Positions 1-8,899 of a stretch of 64,000 nucleotides of DNA are shown piece by piece. The notes below the pieces were generated by a model. It was not told where the DNA came from. It did no database searches and saw only the letters and a program-made list of their open reading frames with translations. The position numbers and the translations under genes are program-made. This DNA comes from Ypsolopha sequella. Lineage: Eukaryota; Arthropoda; Insecta; Lepidoptera; Ypsolophidae. The stretch is taken from NCBI GenBank assembly GCA_934047225.1, contig OW203983.1, forward strand, positions 41,288,310 through 41,352,309. Direction: 5' to 3'. How positions within the stretch are numbered: the stretch's first letter is position 1; each line of letters opens with the position of its first letter.

Positions 1-99
1 ATCCCCTAGTGTGGGGTGTCGTTGGATAAGTAATTTAAAAATATTGGGGGTGTGAGAAGAACATTTTTTGATCCTGGGTTCCGTTTGCGAAATATTAAA

Positions 100-450
100 C
101 TTAAAAGTGTTCATTTTTGTTAGAGTCAAGTGTCCCCCCCCTGCTGGCGAAACAGTTGTATTTGGAGACGTGAAAAAAATCACGACAGTAGTATACATAA
201 CGAAATTAAAAGAAAAACTATCACAGCTAAGTAGGCTTTACAAGTTAACGAGTACAGATCGCGCTAAACTTTTAGCCTCCTCTAAACACGGGGCGATTCG
301 CATCAGCAAGAACAAAATGTATGGGCCGTTCTTGGGAAGTGCAACTTCCGAGCGGACTATAAGTATGGCGCGATATGTATTATTATTATAGATAATGGTA
401 CGGAACCTATAGTGCGCGAGTCCGACTCGCACTTGACCGGTTTTTCACTG
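100..450 (+). repeat. Lepidopteran interspersed repeat, 3' end
   Basis: The stretch ends in ACGGAACC then GTGCGCGAGTCCGACTCGCA and a T-run. The same terminus ends a fuller copy at 44852-45178 and appears diverged and inverted near 28025-28075. An open frame of 107 codons crosses it, but it has no domain I recognise and looks fortuitous. Family naming is from memory of moth genomic sequence. Confidence 0.6.
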
Positions 451-599
451 TTATGTTGTGTAAGTTTATATTTCCGTGCGTGTACAATAAAGAATATAGA
501 ATAAAGAATTTTTCCAGTGAGTATACTGGAAGAAACATATTTTTTATAGCTTGCATTAAATGCTACTTCTAAGTCAATACAGTACAAATAGTAAAAGAG

Positions 600-840
600 T
601 AGAACCGAGTGTGTCTGTACATTGGAGAAAAGTAATAAAAATAGAAAAGGGGTGACTAAAGAAGAGTATTAAAACACATATCCACTGAACGGATTTGGAT
701 GTGGTTTTTTTAATACCATCGTAGTGACCCTGTTCAACATATAAGCTATAAGGGGTGTTAATAAAAAAACTCCCAAGCCGAAAACGGAGCAGAGTTGAAT
801 AAATGCGGGTGGGGTCGCAGGCAAGGCACGTGCCTACGCA
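600..840 (+). repeat. Dispersed repeat, partner at 16.2 kb
   Basis: A diverged copy lies at 16155-16440. Shared stretches include GTCTGTACATTG, AACGGATTTGGATG and a run containing CCAAGCC, AAAACGG and TTGAATAA. No coding potential is seen. The following bases to about 1208 hold nothing I recognise. Confidence 0.6.
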
Positions 841-1208
841 TGGACCAACTAGTTGTGCATAATGGAACTCGATGAAGGGACTGTGTCCGAAAAAACCAAC
901 TGAGGCAATACGCCGACTTCTTTTTTTTGTCTCCTACGCAAACTTTTATGGGTACACCCTAAGGTACCCTCATACCAAATTTGGTGCTATTGTATGCCTG
1001 ACTCCATTGTTTAGCGCTTTGTAGACCCGCTATGTTGTGGTTTGAATGCATATTATTCAACTCTTAAGAAAACTTTAAAAAGCGTGTAGTAGCGCTTGGT
1101 AACAAAAGCGCCTATATGTAGGCTTTCGTAGTTAAGGGGAAACGATTCGTATCATCTACGAAACGCACAACTTAAGATGGTACTTCTTATTTTTGAATTA
1201 CAGATATT

Positions 1209-1361
1209 AAAGAATAGTATATTTCGTGACGAGAATAAAATGGCGGATTTTCTTACACGAGGAATGAAGCTAGTTTCGACGTGAGCCGAAGGCGAACGTC
1301 GAAAGCTTACATTCCGAGGGTAAGAAAACCCATTTTTACTCGTTGCGAACTATACTTTTTC
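1209..1361. repeat. Long imperfect hairpin (about 150 bp)
   Basis: The left arm (about 1209-1281) and the right arm (about 1296-1361) are reverse complements with scattered mismatches. The inner stem TTTCGACGT/ACGTCGAAA flanks a GC-rich loop that itself contains GCCGAAGGC. It fits a foldback MITE or the stem end of a larger element. A small-RNA precursor is possible from shape alone. Confidence 0.65.
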
Positions 1362-1566
1362 TACTACCTGATTTATGTATTTAAATATTTAATTTTTCCT
1401 TTCAAAAGGTAAAAAACCTTTTTTTTTTCAGGCTTCGGCCGACACCTTTTATTTGTGGCCAGTATCATTTTGCGAAAGAGTGTCAGACGCGATATAATCG
1501 ATTATGTCGTGAATCGGAACGCGAATTTCGATTGTAAAGACAAAGACAAACTAAGGACGTCAAAAA

Positions 1567-1579
1567 CAACCTAATTTAG
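1567..1579 (+). repeat. Target-site duplication, left copy
   Basis: CAACCTAATTTAG is repeated exactly at 6941-6953, directly after the poly-A tail of the retrotransposon. Up to five preceding A residues also match but cannot be told from the tail. The two copies mark the element's borders. Confidence 0.9.
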
Positions 1580-1711
1580 GAAAAGCGCGGGAACACTCAA
1601 TTAAGTTGGGCGGCTTTTTTAATTGTTTGCAAATAATTTTCAAATTTAAGTAGATTTCTTCTGTAAATAAGTGTAAATATCATTGTATATAGTAGCATAC
1701 AAAGTGTAAAT

Positions 1712-2890
1712 ATGACGAAGAGTAGGGGGAGGGCCAGAAAAAGGAAAAAAAAAGATGAATTAGAAATTGTTCCTCCTACCTCAAGTACAGAGTCTGAAAC
1801 AGATTCTATACAATCTGGAATTACAAATGAAATAGACCCATCGTCGAATACTCCAAATACTACAACGAAAGATGAGTTCAAGCCTTACAGGGTAAGCGAT
1901 TATATGAGAAGATACCCAGAAGATGCCACAGGAACTGAATATATTGTTTTTGTCGAAAGCACAAAAGAAAACAGTCCCATAGGTGCACGCGACATGATGA
2001 ACCTGAACAACTGCATGGTGCGATTCATAAAGGGCATAAAATATTTTAATAAAATAAACAAATTCAAAATCGGAGTGGTGTTTGAGAAACCTACTCTTGC
2101 AAACGCATTTCTTGATAACACCACATTTCTAACAGACTATCAACTAAAAGCTAGCATACCAGCTAATACTACAGAAATTACTGGGGTTGTGACATCGATT
2201 CCAACGGATATGACTAACAAAAAAATATTCGAAGCTCTGTCCTGTACCAGGAAAATTATATGTGTCCGCAGAATAATGAAGAAAGTTAAAGAAGGTGACA
2301 GTTTTGTTTTGCAGCCAACACAAGCTGTGGCTATAACATTTGCATCCTCCTCTTCACTGCCAGAGCATGTATACCTAAAGAAATGGAGGCTCCCTGTTCA
2401 AGTTTACATCCCACCGGTAAAGCAGTGCTTTCGATGCCTCAGGTATGGACACTTAGCCAAATTTTGCAAAAACAATGTTAGATGTTCAATATGTACAGAG
2501 ACACATTCATTTAAAGATTGCACAAAACCAGCCTCAGAGGCTAAATGTGTACATTGTGGAGGAAATCACATTTCAATCTCTGGAATGTGCCCCGTTAAGA
2601 AACAAAAAATTATAGAACTAAAAAACAAGGCCAGTCCAGCTCCCTATTCAAGTTTATTTAACAAAATGGAATTCCCTCATTTATCAAAAAAAGACAACCA
2701 ACAGGAAATACTTAAGTTTTTATTAACTGACAACCAAATTCTTCAATTGTTTACAAAAACAATAATTAAACTTATAACTTTAAACAAGACAGATAATTTA
2801 CAAATTTGTTCAAAAACTGTTACCGAAACTTTAAAAGAAACATTCAGGGAAAAAGAGACTAATCTTTCCCCTTCGCAGGCAACACTTTAA
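1712..2890 (+). CDS. Retrotransposon ORF1, gag-like zinc-knuckle protein
   Basis: A protein of 392 residues that probably binds element RNA to form the transposition ribonucleoprotein. The basic, Lys/Arg-rich N-terminus is followed by an acidic Ser/Thr-rich segment and a central region of about 120 residues that may be RRM-like. Three zinc knuckles follow: C-x2-C-x4-H-x4-C from residue 239 (CFRC), then C-x2-C-x3-H-x4-C near 258 and C-x2-C-x3-H-x6-C near 277. This triple arrangement is usual for ORF1 of I, Jockey and R1-type elements. The first ATG lies 132 bp inside the element. The stop at 2888-2890 falls inside the open frame of ORF2, which runs one base back (-1). Confidence 0.9.
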   Translation: MTKSRGRARKRKKKDELEIVPPTSSTESETDSIQSGITNEIDPSSNTPNTTTKDEFKPYRVSDYMRRYPEDATGTEYIVFVESTKENSPIGARDMMNLNNCMVRFIKGIKYFNKINKFKIGVVFEKPTLANAFLDNTTFLTDYQLKASIPANTTEITGVVTSIPTDMTNKKIFEALSCTRKIICVRRIMKKVKEGDSFVLQPTQAVAITFASSSSLPEHVYLKKWRLPVQVYIPPVKQCFRCLRYGHLAKFCKNNVRCSICTETHSFKDCTKPASEAKCVHCGGNHISISGMCPVKKQKIIELKNKASPAPYSSLFNKMEFPHLSKKDNQQEILKFLLTDNQILQLFTKTIIKLITLNKTDNLQICSKTVTETLKETFREKETNLSPSQATL

Positions 2891-5800
2891 ATATTATACA
2901 GTGGAATGCGCAAAGTTTGCCGAGCAATCGACATGCTTTTGTGCACTTTTTATATGATAAGAACATACATATAGCCCTAATTTGCGAAACATGGTTAAAA
3001 TCACATCAAAGATTTAATATTAAAGGTTACACTATTATAAGAAATGACTGTGGTAATGACCACAATGGTGTCGCAATAATTATCCACAATAGTATAAATT
3101 TTAATAAAGTCGATACTTTCTATGACAACTCAGTTCAAAACATAGTTATTAGGGTACATATAAATAACAAACATGTTTCATTTGCTAGTTTTTACAGTCC
3201 AGGTAATTGTACTCCACGTCTCACTAAATCTAAATTTGATAATTTAATCAAATCTATTCCAAAACCCATGATTTTAGCAGGGGATTTTAATGCTCATCAC
3301 CAAGATTGGGGTAGTAGCTCCACAGATGCCAGAGGAAGACTTATCTCAGACACAGTAGACGAGAATGATTTAATTCTTTTAAACAATGGGCAGGTAACAA
3401 CCGTAGGTACACACCAATGGAAACCAAACCCTTTAGATCTTACATTTATATCATCATCCTTAGCTCTTCGTTGCGATTGGAAGGTTCACGAAGACCCTCT
3501 GGGTAGTTATCATCTTCCAACAGTAACAAATCTAATATTAGATAACAGTTCAGATGACAATAACTTAAATCAATCCAATATTCCATATCACCCCAATTTA
3601 CGTTTAGTTAATTGGCAAAATTATACAGAGAGAGTTAATAGTTACTTATTTGAATTCCATATTGATGATAATGATCCCTTGAAATCATATAATCAATTTT
3701 GTTCCATAATTAGTCAAAGTATTGAAGAGTCAGTATTTCGGAAACAAACTACACAGTCTAAATCTCAAGGTACTAACCGAGAACAGAAAAAATCTATTCC
3801 CTGGTGGAATGAGAAATGCTCTAGAGTTGTGGAAGCAAGTAAAGAAGCATTTTTACTGTTTAAAGGTGATCCCACATTACAGAATTTTATACATTTTAAA
3901 AAACTACAAGCTCAAAAGAAACTAACTCTCAACCTAGAGCGCAAACTCAGTTGGACTGAATTATGTAACTCCATAAATAGGCTTACTCCAATGAGTCAAG
4001 TTTGGAATACAATGAGAAAGTTAAATAAAAGTAATCCAAGTAGTAGTCAAAGTACAAATGGTGAATGGGTTTATAAGTTTCTTCATAAATATACCCCAGA
4101 CCATGTTGAAAATATACAGCAATCAAATTCTCAATCTGATGAAATCACATCCAATGAAGATAATTTCTATTTAACCAAACAATTCACAATAACTGAACTT
4201 AACTCAGCTTTAAAATCTAGAAGGGATACTGCCTGTGGTCTAGACTGGCTTTCATATAAAATGTTAAAATTATTAAATGACACCAACTTAAACACTTTAT
4301 TGAATATTCTCAATTTACTTTGGCTACATTCTCTTATCCCCAGAGAATGGAAAACTGATTGTTTGATTCCTGTTCTTAAACATGGTAAAGACGTAAACTT
4401 ACATGACTCATATCGCCCAGTTACATTAACATCTTGTGTTGGTAAAATTTTTGAACAACTCTTAAAACAAAGACTTGAATTTTTCATTGAAAGTAACAAT
4501 TTATTACCAAATAATCAGTTTGGTTTCAGACGTGGTCGTTCAGCTCGTGAAAGTCTTTCTCATCTGTATCTAGATATCCAAGATGCTTTGAGTAAAAAGC
4601 AGTATTTATCCTGTGTTTTCTTCGATATCGTTGGAGCATTTAATAATGTTAATCTTTCAGTACTCTCATCTATATTATCTGCACTAAAAATACCTGAAAA
4701 AATTAATAATTGGATATATAGTTTCTTACATGGAAGGGAAGTTTATGTGAAATATAAAAATCAGTTGATAGGGTCCAGATTTTCCTATAAAGGAGTGTGT
4801 CAAGGGGGTATTCTAAGCCCTACTTTATTTATTTTATATATACATAGTTTAAATTTAACGTTAGGATCAGATGTTAACAATCTTCAGTTTGCGGATGATT
4901 TGGCTGTTTATTGTGCAGACACCAATATTGAAACAGCTAATAGTAAAATAAATACAGCTTTACAGAATCTACAAAACTATTTTGAATATCTAAATTTAGA
5001 AATCAATGCTGATAAAAGTAAAATTGTGGTATTCACAAAAAAAAGTGTTAGAGTGCGTGACATTAAAGTCACATATAACAACTTACAATTACCTGTAGAT
5101 AGTTCAGTCAGATTTTTAGGAGTAACTTTCAACCAAAATTTTCGCTTTAATGGATATGTCGATTGCTTAGCAAACAGAGCTATAAAAGCAACAAATATTT
5201 TAAAGTCACTAGCTGGTACGTATTGGGGTTCAGACCCTAAAGTTTTGTTAACATTATACAAGTCTCTAGTCAGAAGTCACTTTGAGTATGCCTCGTTTTG
5301 TTTATCATCATTTCCTAAATTTTTAGATAGATTAGAAAAAATACAGAACAAAAACTTACGTATTATCCTAGGAGCAATGAGGTCTACTCCAATAATTTCT
5401 ATGCAAGTAGAATGCAGAATCCCACCTCTTCAGGTTCGGTTCAAATTTCTGAATAATACATTCTTATTAAAACTTCTGTCTATAAAAGATCATCCTTTAA
5501 TATCAAAGATACAAAAATTTTATTCAGAGCACTCTACAAATCTTCCGTTCTTAGTTCAGAACTTTCCTGAAATATTAAAATATAAGTCAGATTTCAATAT
5601 GATTGAAACTCCAAACTGGCCTTGTTATATGGGCACTTATGAGAGCAAGTTTAATGAAATTAAAGTGATCATAGAAAAATCACTTAAACGAAAAGAAGAT
5701 GTGTACGAAATTATAACCTCTTTCCAAAATTATCGCCAAATATATACGGACGGATCCAAGAATAATGAGATAGTTTCACTAGCTTATTATGACCACAAAA

Positions 5801-6621
5801 TAAGGAAAGGAAAAGGCTTCAGACTACCTGATCATACAAGTATTTATACAGCTGAAGCATTGGCGATCTACGCCGCTTTGGAACATGTGGAGAGGAGTCC
5901 GGACACAAACTGGATAGTAATCAGCGACAGTATGAGCGTATTGATGTCACTAAATAACCCCAAGTTACAAGCTGGTACAAACTATGTTATCTACTATATT
6001 AGAGAAAAATATAATACCATCAAAACAAGAAAAAATGTTGTATTTTTATGGACACCGTCACACATTGGAGTTGTCGGCAATGAAAATGCAGACTTCATAG
6101 CTGGAGCATTTACAAAGTGCCCAGAACAAAATGTTCAAAAACAAAATATTTTAATTCCATCTTCCGATGCTGTAGTTTATATAAAACTTATGATGTTTCA
6201 AGAATTTAAAGAAGTTTGGCACAATATTTTACAAATTAAAGGAAAATGGTATGGTGATATAAATTCAAAAATTTCTCAGCCCTGGTTTACAAAAGGAAAG
6301 CTATACTATAATAGAAAATTTTATACTACCATTTGCCGACTTCGGCTTGGACATTGTAGATTCAATGCTCATCTGCAAAGATTAAATATTAAACCTTTAG
6401 CTGCTTGTGACTTCTGTGATTCTGAAGAAGATCAAACATTGGACCATCTCTTTTTCGACTGTGCAGCATTTTCCATTCAGCGAATTCTGCTGATTGATAA
6501 ATTATTGGAAAACTATGATGATCCAGAAGAAATCCCGCGCTCCCTTCAGCAATTGTTAAGAAAGCATGAGAACTTTATAGTAATATACAATTTTATAAAT
6601 AACACCGTAGAAGAAATATGA
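2863..6621 (+). CDS. Retrotransposon ORF2, endonuclease-RT-RNase H polyprotein
   Basis: The frame is open from 2863 and about 1,250 codons long. Counting from the TTG at 2917, the order is: apurinic-type endonuclease (ETW near the start, GDFNAHH with Asp at 123, then GSYHLP at 196-201); reverse transcriptase with FDIVGAF at 569, QGG at 629 and FADD at 658-661; RNase H with acidic residues D945, E980, D1004 and D1059; and a C-terminal Cys/His cluster (CDFC ... H ... C, about 1166-1184). The conserved endonuclease opening NIIQWNA is encoded at 2890-2910, before any in-frame ATG; the first in-frame Met is about residue 118. Translation must therefore start by frameshift, reinitiation or a non-AUG codon. 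Position 198 of the endonuclease is Tyr where the family usually has Asp (S-D-H motif). Confidence 0.93.
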   Translation, partial: SFPFAGNTLNIIQWNAQSLPSNRHAFVHFLYDKNIHIALICETWLKSHQRFNIKGYTIIRNDCGNDHNGVAIIIHNSINFNKVDTFYDNSVQNIVIRVHINNKHVSFASFYSPGNCTPRLTKSKFDNLIKSIPKPMILAGDFNAHHQDWGSSSTDARGRLISDTVDENDLILLNNGQVTTVGTHQWKPNPLDLTFISSSLALRCDWKVHEDPLGSYHLPTVTNLILDNSSDDNNLNQSNIPYHPNLRLVNWQNYTERVNSYLFEFHIDDNDPLKSYNQFCSIISQSIEESVFRKQTTQSKSQGTNREQKKSIPWWNEKCSRVVEASKEAFLLFKGDPTLQNFIHFKKLQAQKKLTLNLERKLSWTELCNSINRLTPMSQVWNTMRKLNKSNPSSSQSTNGEWVYKFLHKYTPDHVENIQQSNSQSDEITSNEDNFYLTKQFTITELNSALKSRRDTACGLDWLSYKMLKLLNDTNLNTLLNILNLLWLHSLIPREWKTDCLIPVLKHGKDVNLHDSYRPVTLTSCVGKIFEQLLKQRLEFFIESNNLLPNNQFGFRRGRSARESLSHLYLDIQDALSKKQYLSCVFFDIVGAFNNVNLSVLSSILSALKIPEKINNWIYSFLHGREVYVKYKNQLIGSRFSYKGVCQGGILSPTLFILYIHSLNLTLGSDVNNLQFADDLAVYCADTNIETANSKINTALQNLQNYFEYLNLEINADKSKIVVFTKKSVRVRDIKVTYNNLQLPVDSSVRFLGVTFNQNFRFNGYVDCLANRAIKATNILKSLAGTYWGSDPKVLLTLYKSLVRSHFEYASFCLSSFPKFLDRLEKIQNKNLRIILGAMRSTPIISMQVECRIPPLQVRFKFLNNTFLLKLLSIKDHPLISKIQKFYSEHSTNLPFLVQNFPEILKYKSDFNMIETPNWPCYMGTYESKFNEIKVIIEKSLKRKEDVYEIITSFQNYRQIYTDGSKNNEIVSLAYYDHKIRKGKGFRLPDHTSIYTAEALAIYAALEHVERSPDTNWIVISDSMSVLMSLNNPKLQAGTNYVIYYIREKYNTIKTRKNVVFLWTPSHIGVVGNENADFIAGAFTKCPEQNVQKQNILIPSSDAVVYIKLMMFQEFKEVWHNILQIKGKWYGDINSKISQPWFTKGKLYYNRKFYTTICRLRLGHCRFNAHLQRLNIKPLAACDFCDSEEDQTLDHLFFDCAAFSIQRILLIDKLLENYDDPEEIPRSLQQLLRKHENFIVIYNFINNTVEEI

Positions 6622-6940
6622 AGAAAACATTTTATGACTTGGCTTAAGCCTTTTATTTTATGGAAATAACAATAAAGACATGGCCTTTCGGCCTTAGGAA
6701 AAAGAAAACCCCTTCAGATGATCTTCGAAAGAAGATAATATATAAAACGCTATAGAAAAGTAAAAAAGATAATTGTAGACTTGGCCAAATTGGCCTTCAA
6801 GATAAAGAACAAAGAAAATAAAAAAAAAAAACTAAGTGCCATTTTCAAATATCAGAAAAGAACTACAACAGACAAGGCGGTATGGCCTAGTACCTTAGCC
6901 TTTCCCGGACGGGATAAATAGAACAAAAAAAAAAAAAAAA

Positions 6941-6953
6941 CAACCTAATTTAG
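6941..6953 (+). repeat. Target-site duplication, right copy
   Basis: Exact repeat of 1567-1579 placed directly after the A-tail. The sequence from 6954 to about 7285 holds the second copy of the repetitive target motif and nothing else that I recognise. Confidence 0.9.
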
Positions 6954-7287
6954 CATGAAATGAAGACAAACGTCAAAAAGAACCTAATTTTGCAATAAAT
7001 GAAATTTAATTTCAAACTGAACTGATAGTCATTCCGCAACGGGGCCCGGAAAGTTCGATTTTCAAAACTAATTTCGAGTATTAAATGGAACTTTTTCATA
7101 AAGGTAGGAGAAAAATGTGATTTAACAAACTAAAGAACACAAAAGTCTGCATCGATGCGGTGGGATGGCGCAATGTGACTCTTTTACTCTCTCTCTTCTC
7201 TCTTTAATATCTTGTAAATAGATTACATGTAAATAGCATTTATTTTGAAATGTTTTTAAAGATGTGTTATATTTTCCTTTTTACTTC

Positions 7288-7330
7288 ATTGTGACTGATG
7301 CCGGACCCGAATGGTCCGAAATATATCTCA
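7288..7330 (+). other. Hammerhead-core-like hairpin
   Basis: CTGATGCC is followed by a 5-bp stem GGACC/GGTCC with a CGAAT loop, then GAAATATAT. The layout resembles a hammerhead ribozyme core (CUGAUGA, stem II, GAAA) but has CC where A is expected. Related motifs sit in the palindrome at 8330-8603 and at 62389-62419. Catalytic ability is not established. Confidence 0.4.
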
Positions 7331-7394
7331 CTAAAATTGTATTAATTCTAATCATTTAAAAAGACAAAAAGTAAATATTTAATATGTCTTTAAT

Positions 7395-7735
7395 ATCTGT
7401 AATTCCGGGCTCGACTGTGGAGGTACCACCATCTTACTTGGAGACCCCCTCGAAGTAATTCGGGGGAGAGTAAGACGACCGCTCACAGGCAAAAAACCAG
7501 GAGGCCCACCATGCCTGGGACCGATGGATGGCGGTATATCCATCCCTAATAGCCGGGCCTTATATGGAACAGACTGGTGATGGGCAGCGCGGCGTCACTG
7601 GTGCGAGGGTTCCGGCACCGCGCTCACCAACCCGCCTGCTAAGCGTGTGTGAGTATGGGCAATTCTTCCAGGATGTCCGCCGGGAGTGGCAAAGTCCTGG
7701 AAAGGCTTATGTCCAGCAGTGGACGAACTAGGCTA
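7395..7735 (+). mobile_element. RTE-type retrotransposon, 5'-truncated 3' end
   Basis: The segment ends in CTTATGTCCAGCAGTGGACG, and a frame ending near 7730 reads ...WQSPGKAYVQQWTN. This matches the C-terminal tail and short 3' UTR of lepidopteran RTE-clade elements. Only the end survives, as expected from aborted target-primed reverse transcription. There is no long tail. Confidence 0.65.
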
Positions 7736-7740
7736 AACTT

Positions 7741-7960
7741 TAAACAAAGTTAAAACAGCAATTTAAGTTGGTTTTGAGAAGATCATGACTAATTGTGTAT
7801 ACAATTTCAAACTCTTGCTTTATAAACCTCACTAATACTGAACTATTGGCGTCAAATGCCACAGATCAAAACGCTTTTAACTTTCTAAACAAGAATAACA
7901 AAGTTAAGTTATGCACTTTGCGCTAAGCTACCGACGTTTGACCTTAAGTTGGTTAATTTA
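7741..7960. repeat. Single-arm copy of the 12.4-kb foldback family
   Basis: It matches the right half of the palindrome at 12355-12727: ATACAATTTCAAACTCTTGC, ATACTGAACTATTGGCGTCA and TATGCACTTTGCGCTAA are shared. The arm ends in CCTTAAG in both copies. Confidence 0.75.
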
Positions 7961-8194
7961 TCAAAGTCACCCAATATTATCAGTGCCTAAAATACACGAC
8001 CTAACTTTTCTTATTTGTACTAGCAAGTCATAGGACCTAGGCATAGGGCCCGTCCATCCATGTGTCATGCATGTCGAGTAGCAAGCTTTAATTTAAGTTG
8101 GCTAGTTGCAGCCCACTGAGCCTCAAGGTTAGGTCCGGAACGCCTGAAATTGTCTTAAGGCCAAGTCTCACGTTACATAACAGATACCGAATTT

Positions 8195-8692
8195 ATTTGA
8201 AGGATAACAGTGTTAATACAAAACGATGTTTAACTTTAGACAATGTTTAAATCTGTCGTTGTCACCTTTTCTTTCATATTGTAAAAGAACATAAAATGAT
8301 AATAGACTTTTCTTGTCTTTTCGATTAAAGAAATTATATATATATATACGAAAACACAAAAAAATATAATTATAGGTGAGTAGTAAAATATATTTCGACC
8401 ACTAATTGTGGTCGGTATCAGTTACACAATTTAAATAAAACTTAAAATATATAATTATTAAATAATAAAACTTATAATTATTAATTTTTAAGTTTTATTT
8501 AAATTGTGTAACTGATGCCGACCACAATTAGTGGTCGAAATATATTTTACTACTCACCTATAATTATATTTTTTTGTGTTTTCGTATATATATATATAAT
8601 TTCTTATATTGTAAAAGAGTGACAGCAACAGATTTAAACACTGTCTAAAGTTAAACACCGTTTTGTAGTAACACGGTAAATCTTTTATGTTC
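8195..8692. repeat. Nested long palindrome (outer arms about 90 bp)
   Basis: The outer arms at about 8195-8285 and 8605-8692 are diverged reverse complements (AAACGATGTTTAACTTTAGA against TCTAAAGTTAAACACCGTTT). The centre is a younger foldback at 8330-8603, so one palindromic element may sit in the loop of another. No coding potential. Confidence 0.75.
8330..8603. mobile_element. Near-perfect foldback element with hammerhead-like motifs
   Basis: Arms of about 117 bp (8330-8446 and 8487-8603) are reverse complements with one difference seen (TATCAG against CATCAG). The loop is about 40 bp and very AT-rich. Each arm carries CTGAT(G/A)CC, a 6-bp stem GACCAC/GTGGTC, then GAAATATA, resembling a hammerhead core. 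Penelope-like elements are known to carry hammerhead motifs; linking this element to them is inference. An (AT)n run closes each arm. Confidence 0.7.
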
Positions 8693-8796
8693 GTTTTTCC
8701 AAATAAATTTTCCTTTAGGTGCGGTTATTGAGCACGTTGAGAATCAAAATATCCTAGAAAAGTATTGATGTTTTATTTTTTTTGACAAACATACAG

Positions 8797-8890
8797 TTTT
8801 CGGTCTAAAATTGTTGTTAATTTGATTGGCGGCAGAAAAATGTTTACGTGGTATTTTTACCTCTGAAAAAAAGTTCATTATTTTATTAGG
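8797..8890 (+). repeat. Dispersed repeat, partner at 16.63 kb
   Basis: AGAAAAATGTTTACGTGGTAT and flanking bases recur at about 16629-16720 with scattered changes. No coding potential. Confidence 0.6.
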
Positions 8891-8899
8891 GTAGCAATA

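Larger units (their letters stand above)
1580..6940 (+). mobile_element. Full-length non-LTR retrotransposon, I/Jockey-type with RNase H
   Basis: A complete two-ORF LINE. It has a 5' UTR (1580-1711), a gag-like ORF1 (1712-2890), ORF2 with endonuclease, reverse transcriptase and RNase H (to 6621), a 3' UTR of about 300 bp and an A-tail (about 6924-6940). Identical 13-bp target-site duplications flank it. Both frames are free of stops and frameshifts, so the insertion looks young. RNase H after the RT is typical of the I group and relatives, which places it near the I/Jockey assemblage; the exact clade was not determined. The pre-insertion site was itself repetitive: ACGTCAAAAA(C/G)AACCTAATTT occurs just left of the element and again at about 6969-6990. 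Confidence 0.93.

Noticed and set aside
2917..6621. Considering ORF2 as a host gene for endonuclease or RNase H
   Set aside because: Domain order, zinc-knuckle ORF1, A-tail and target duplications all show a retrotransposon.
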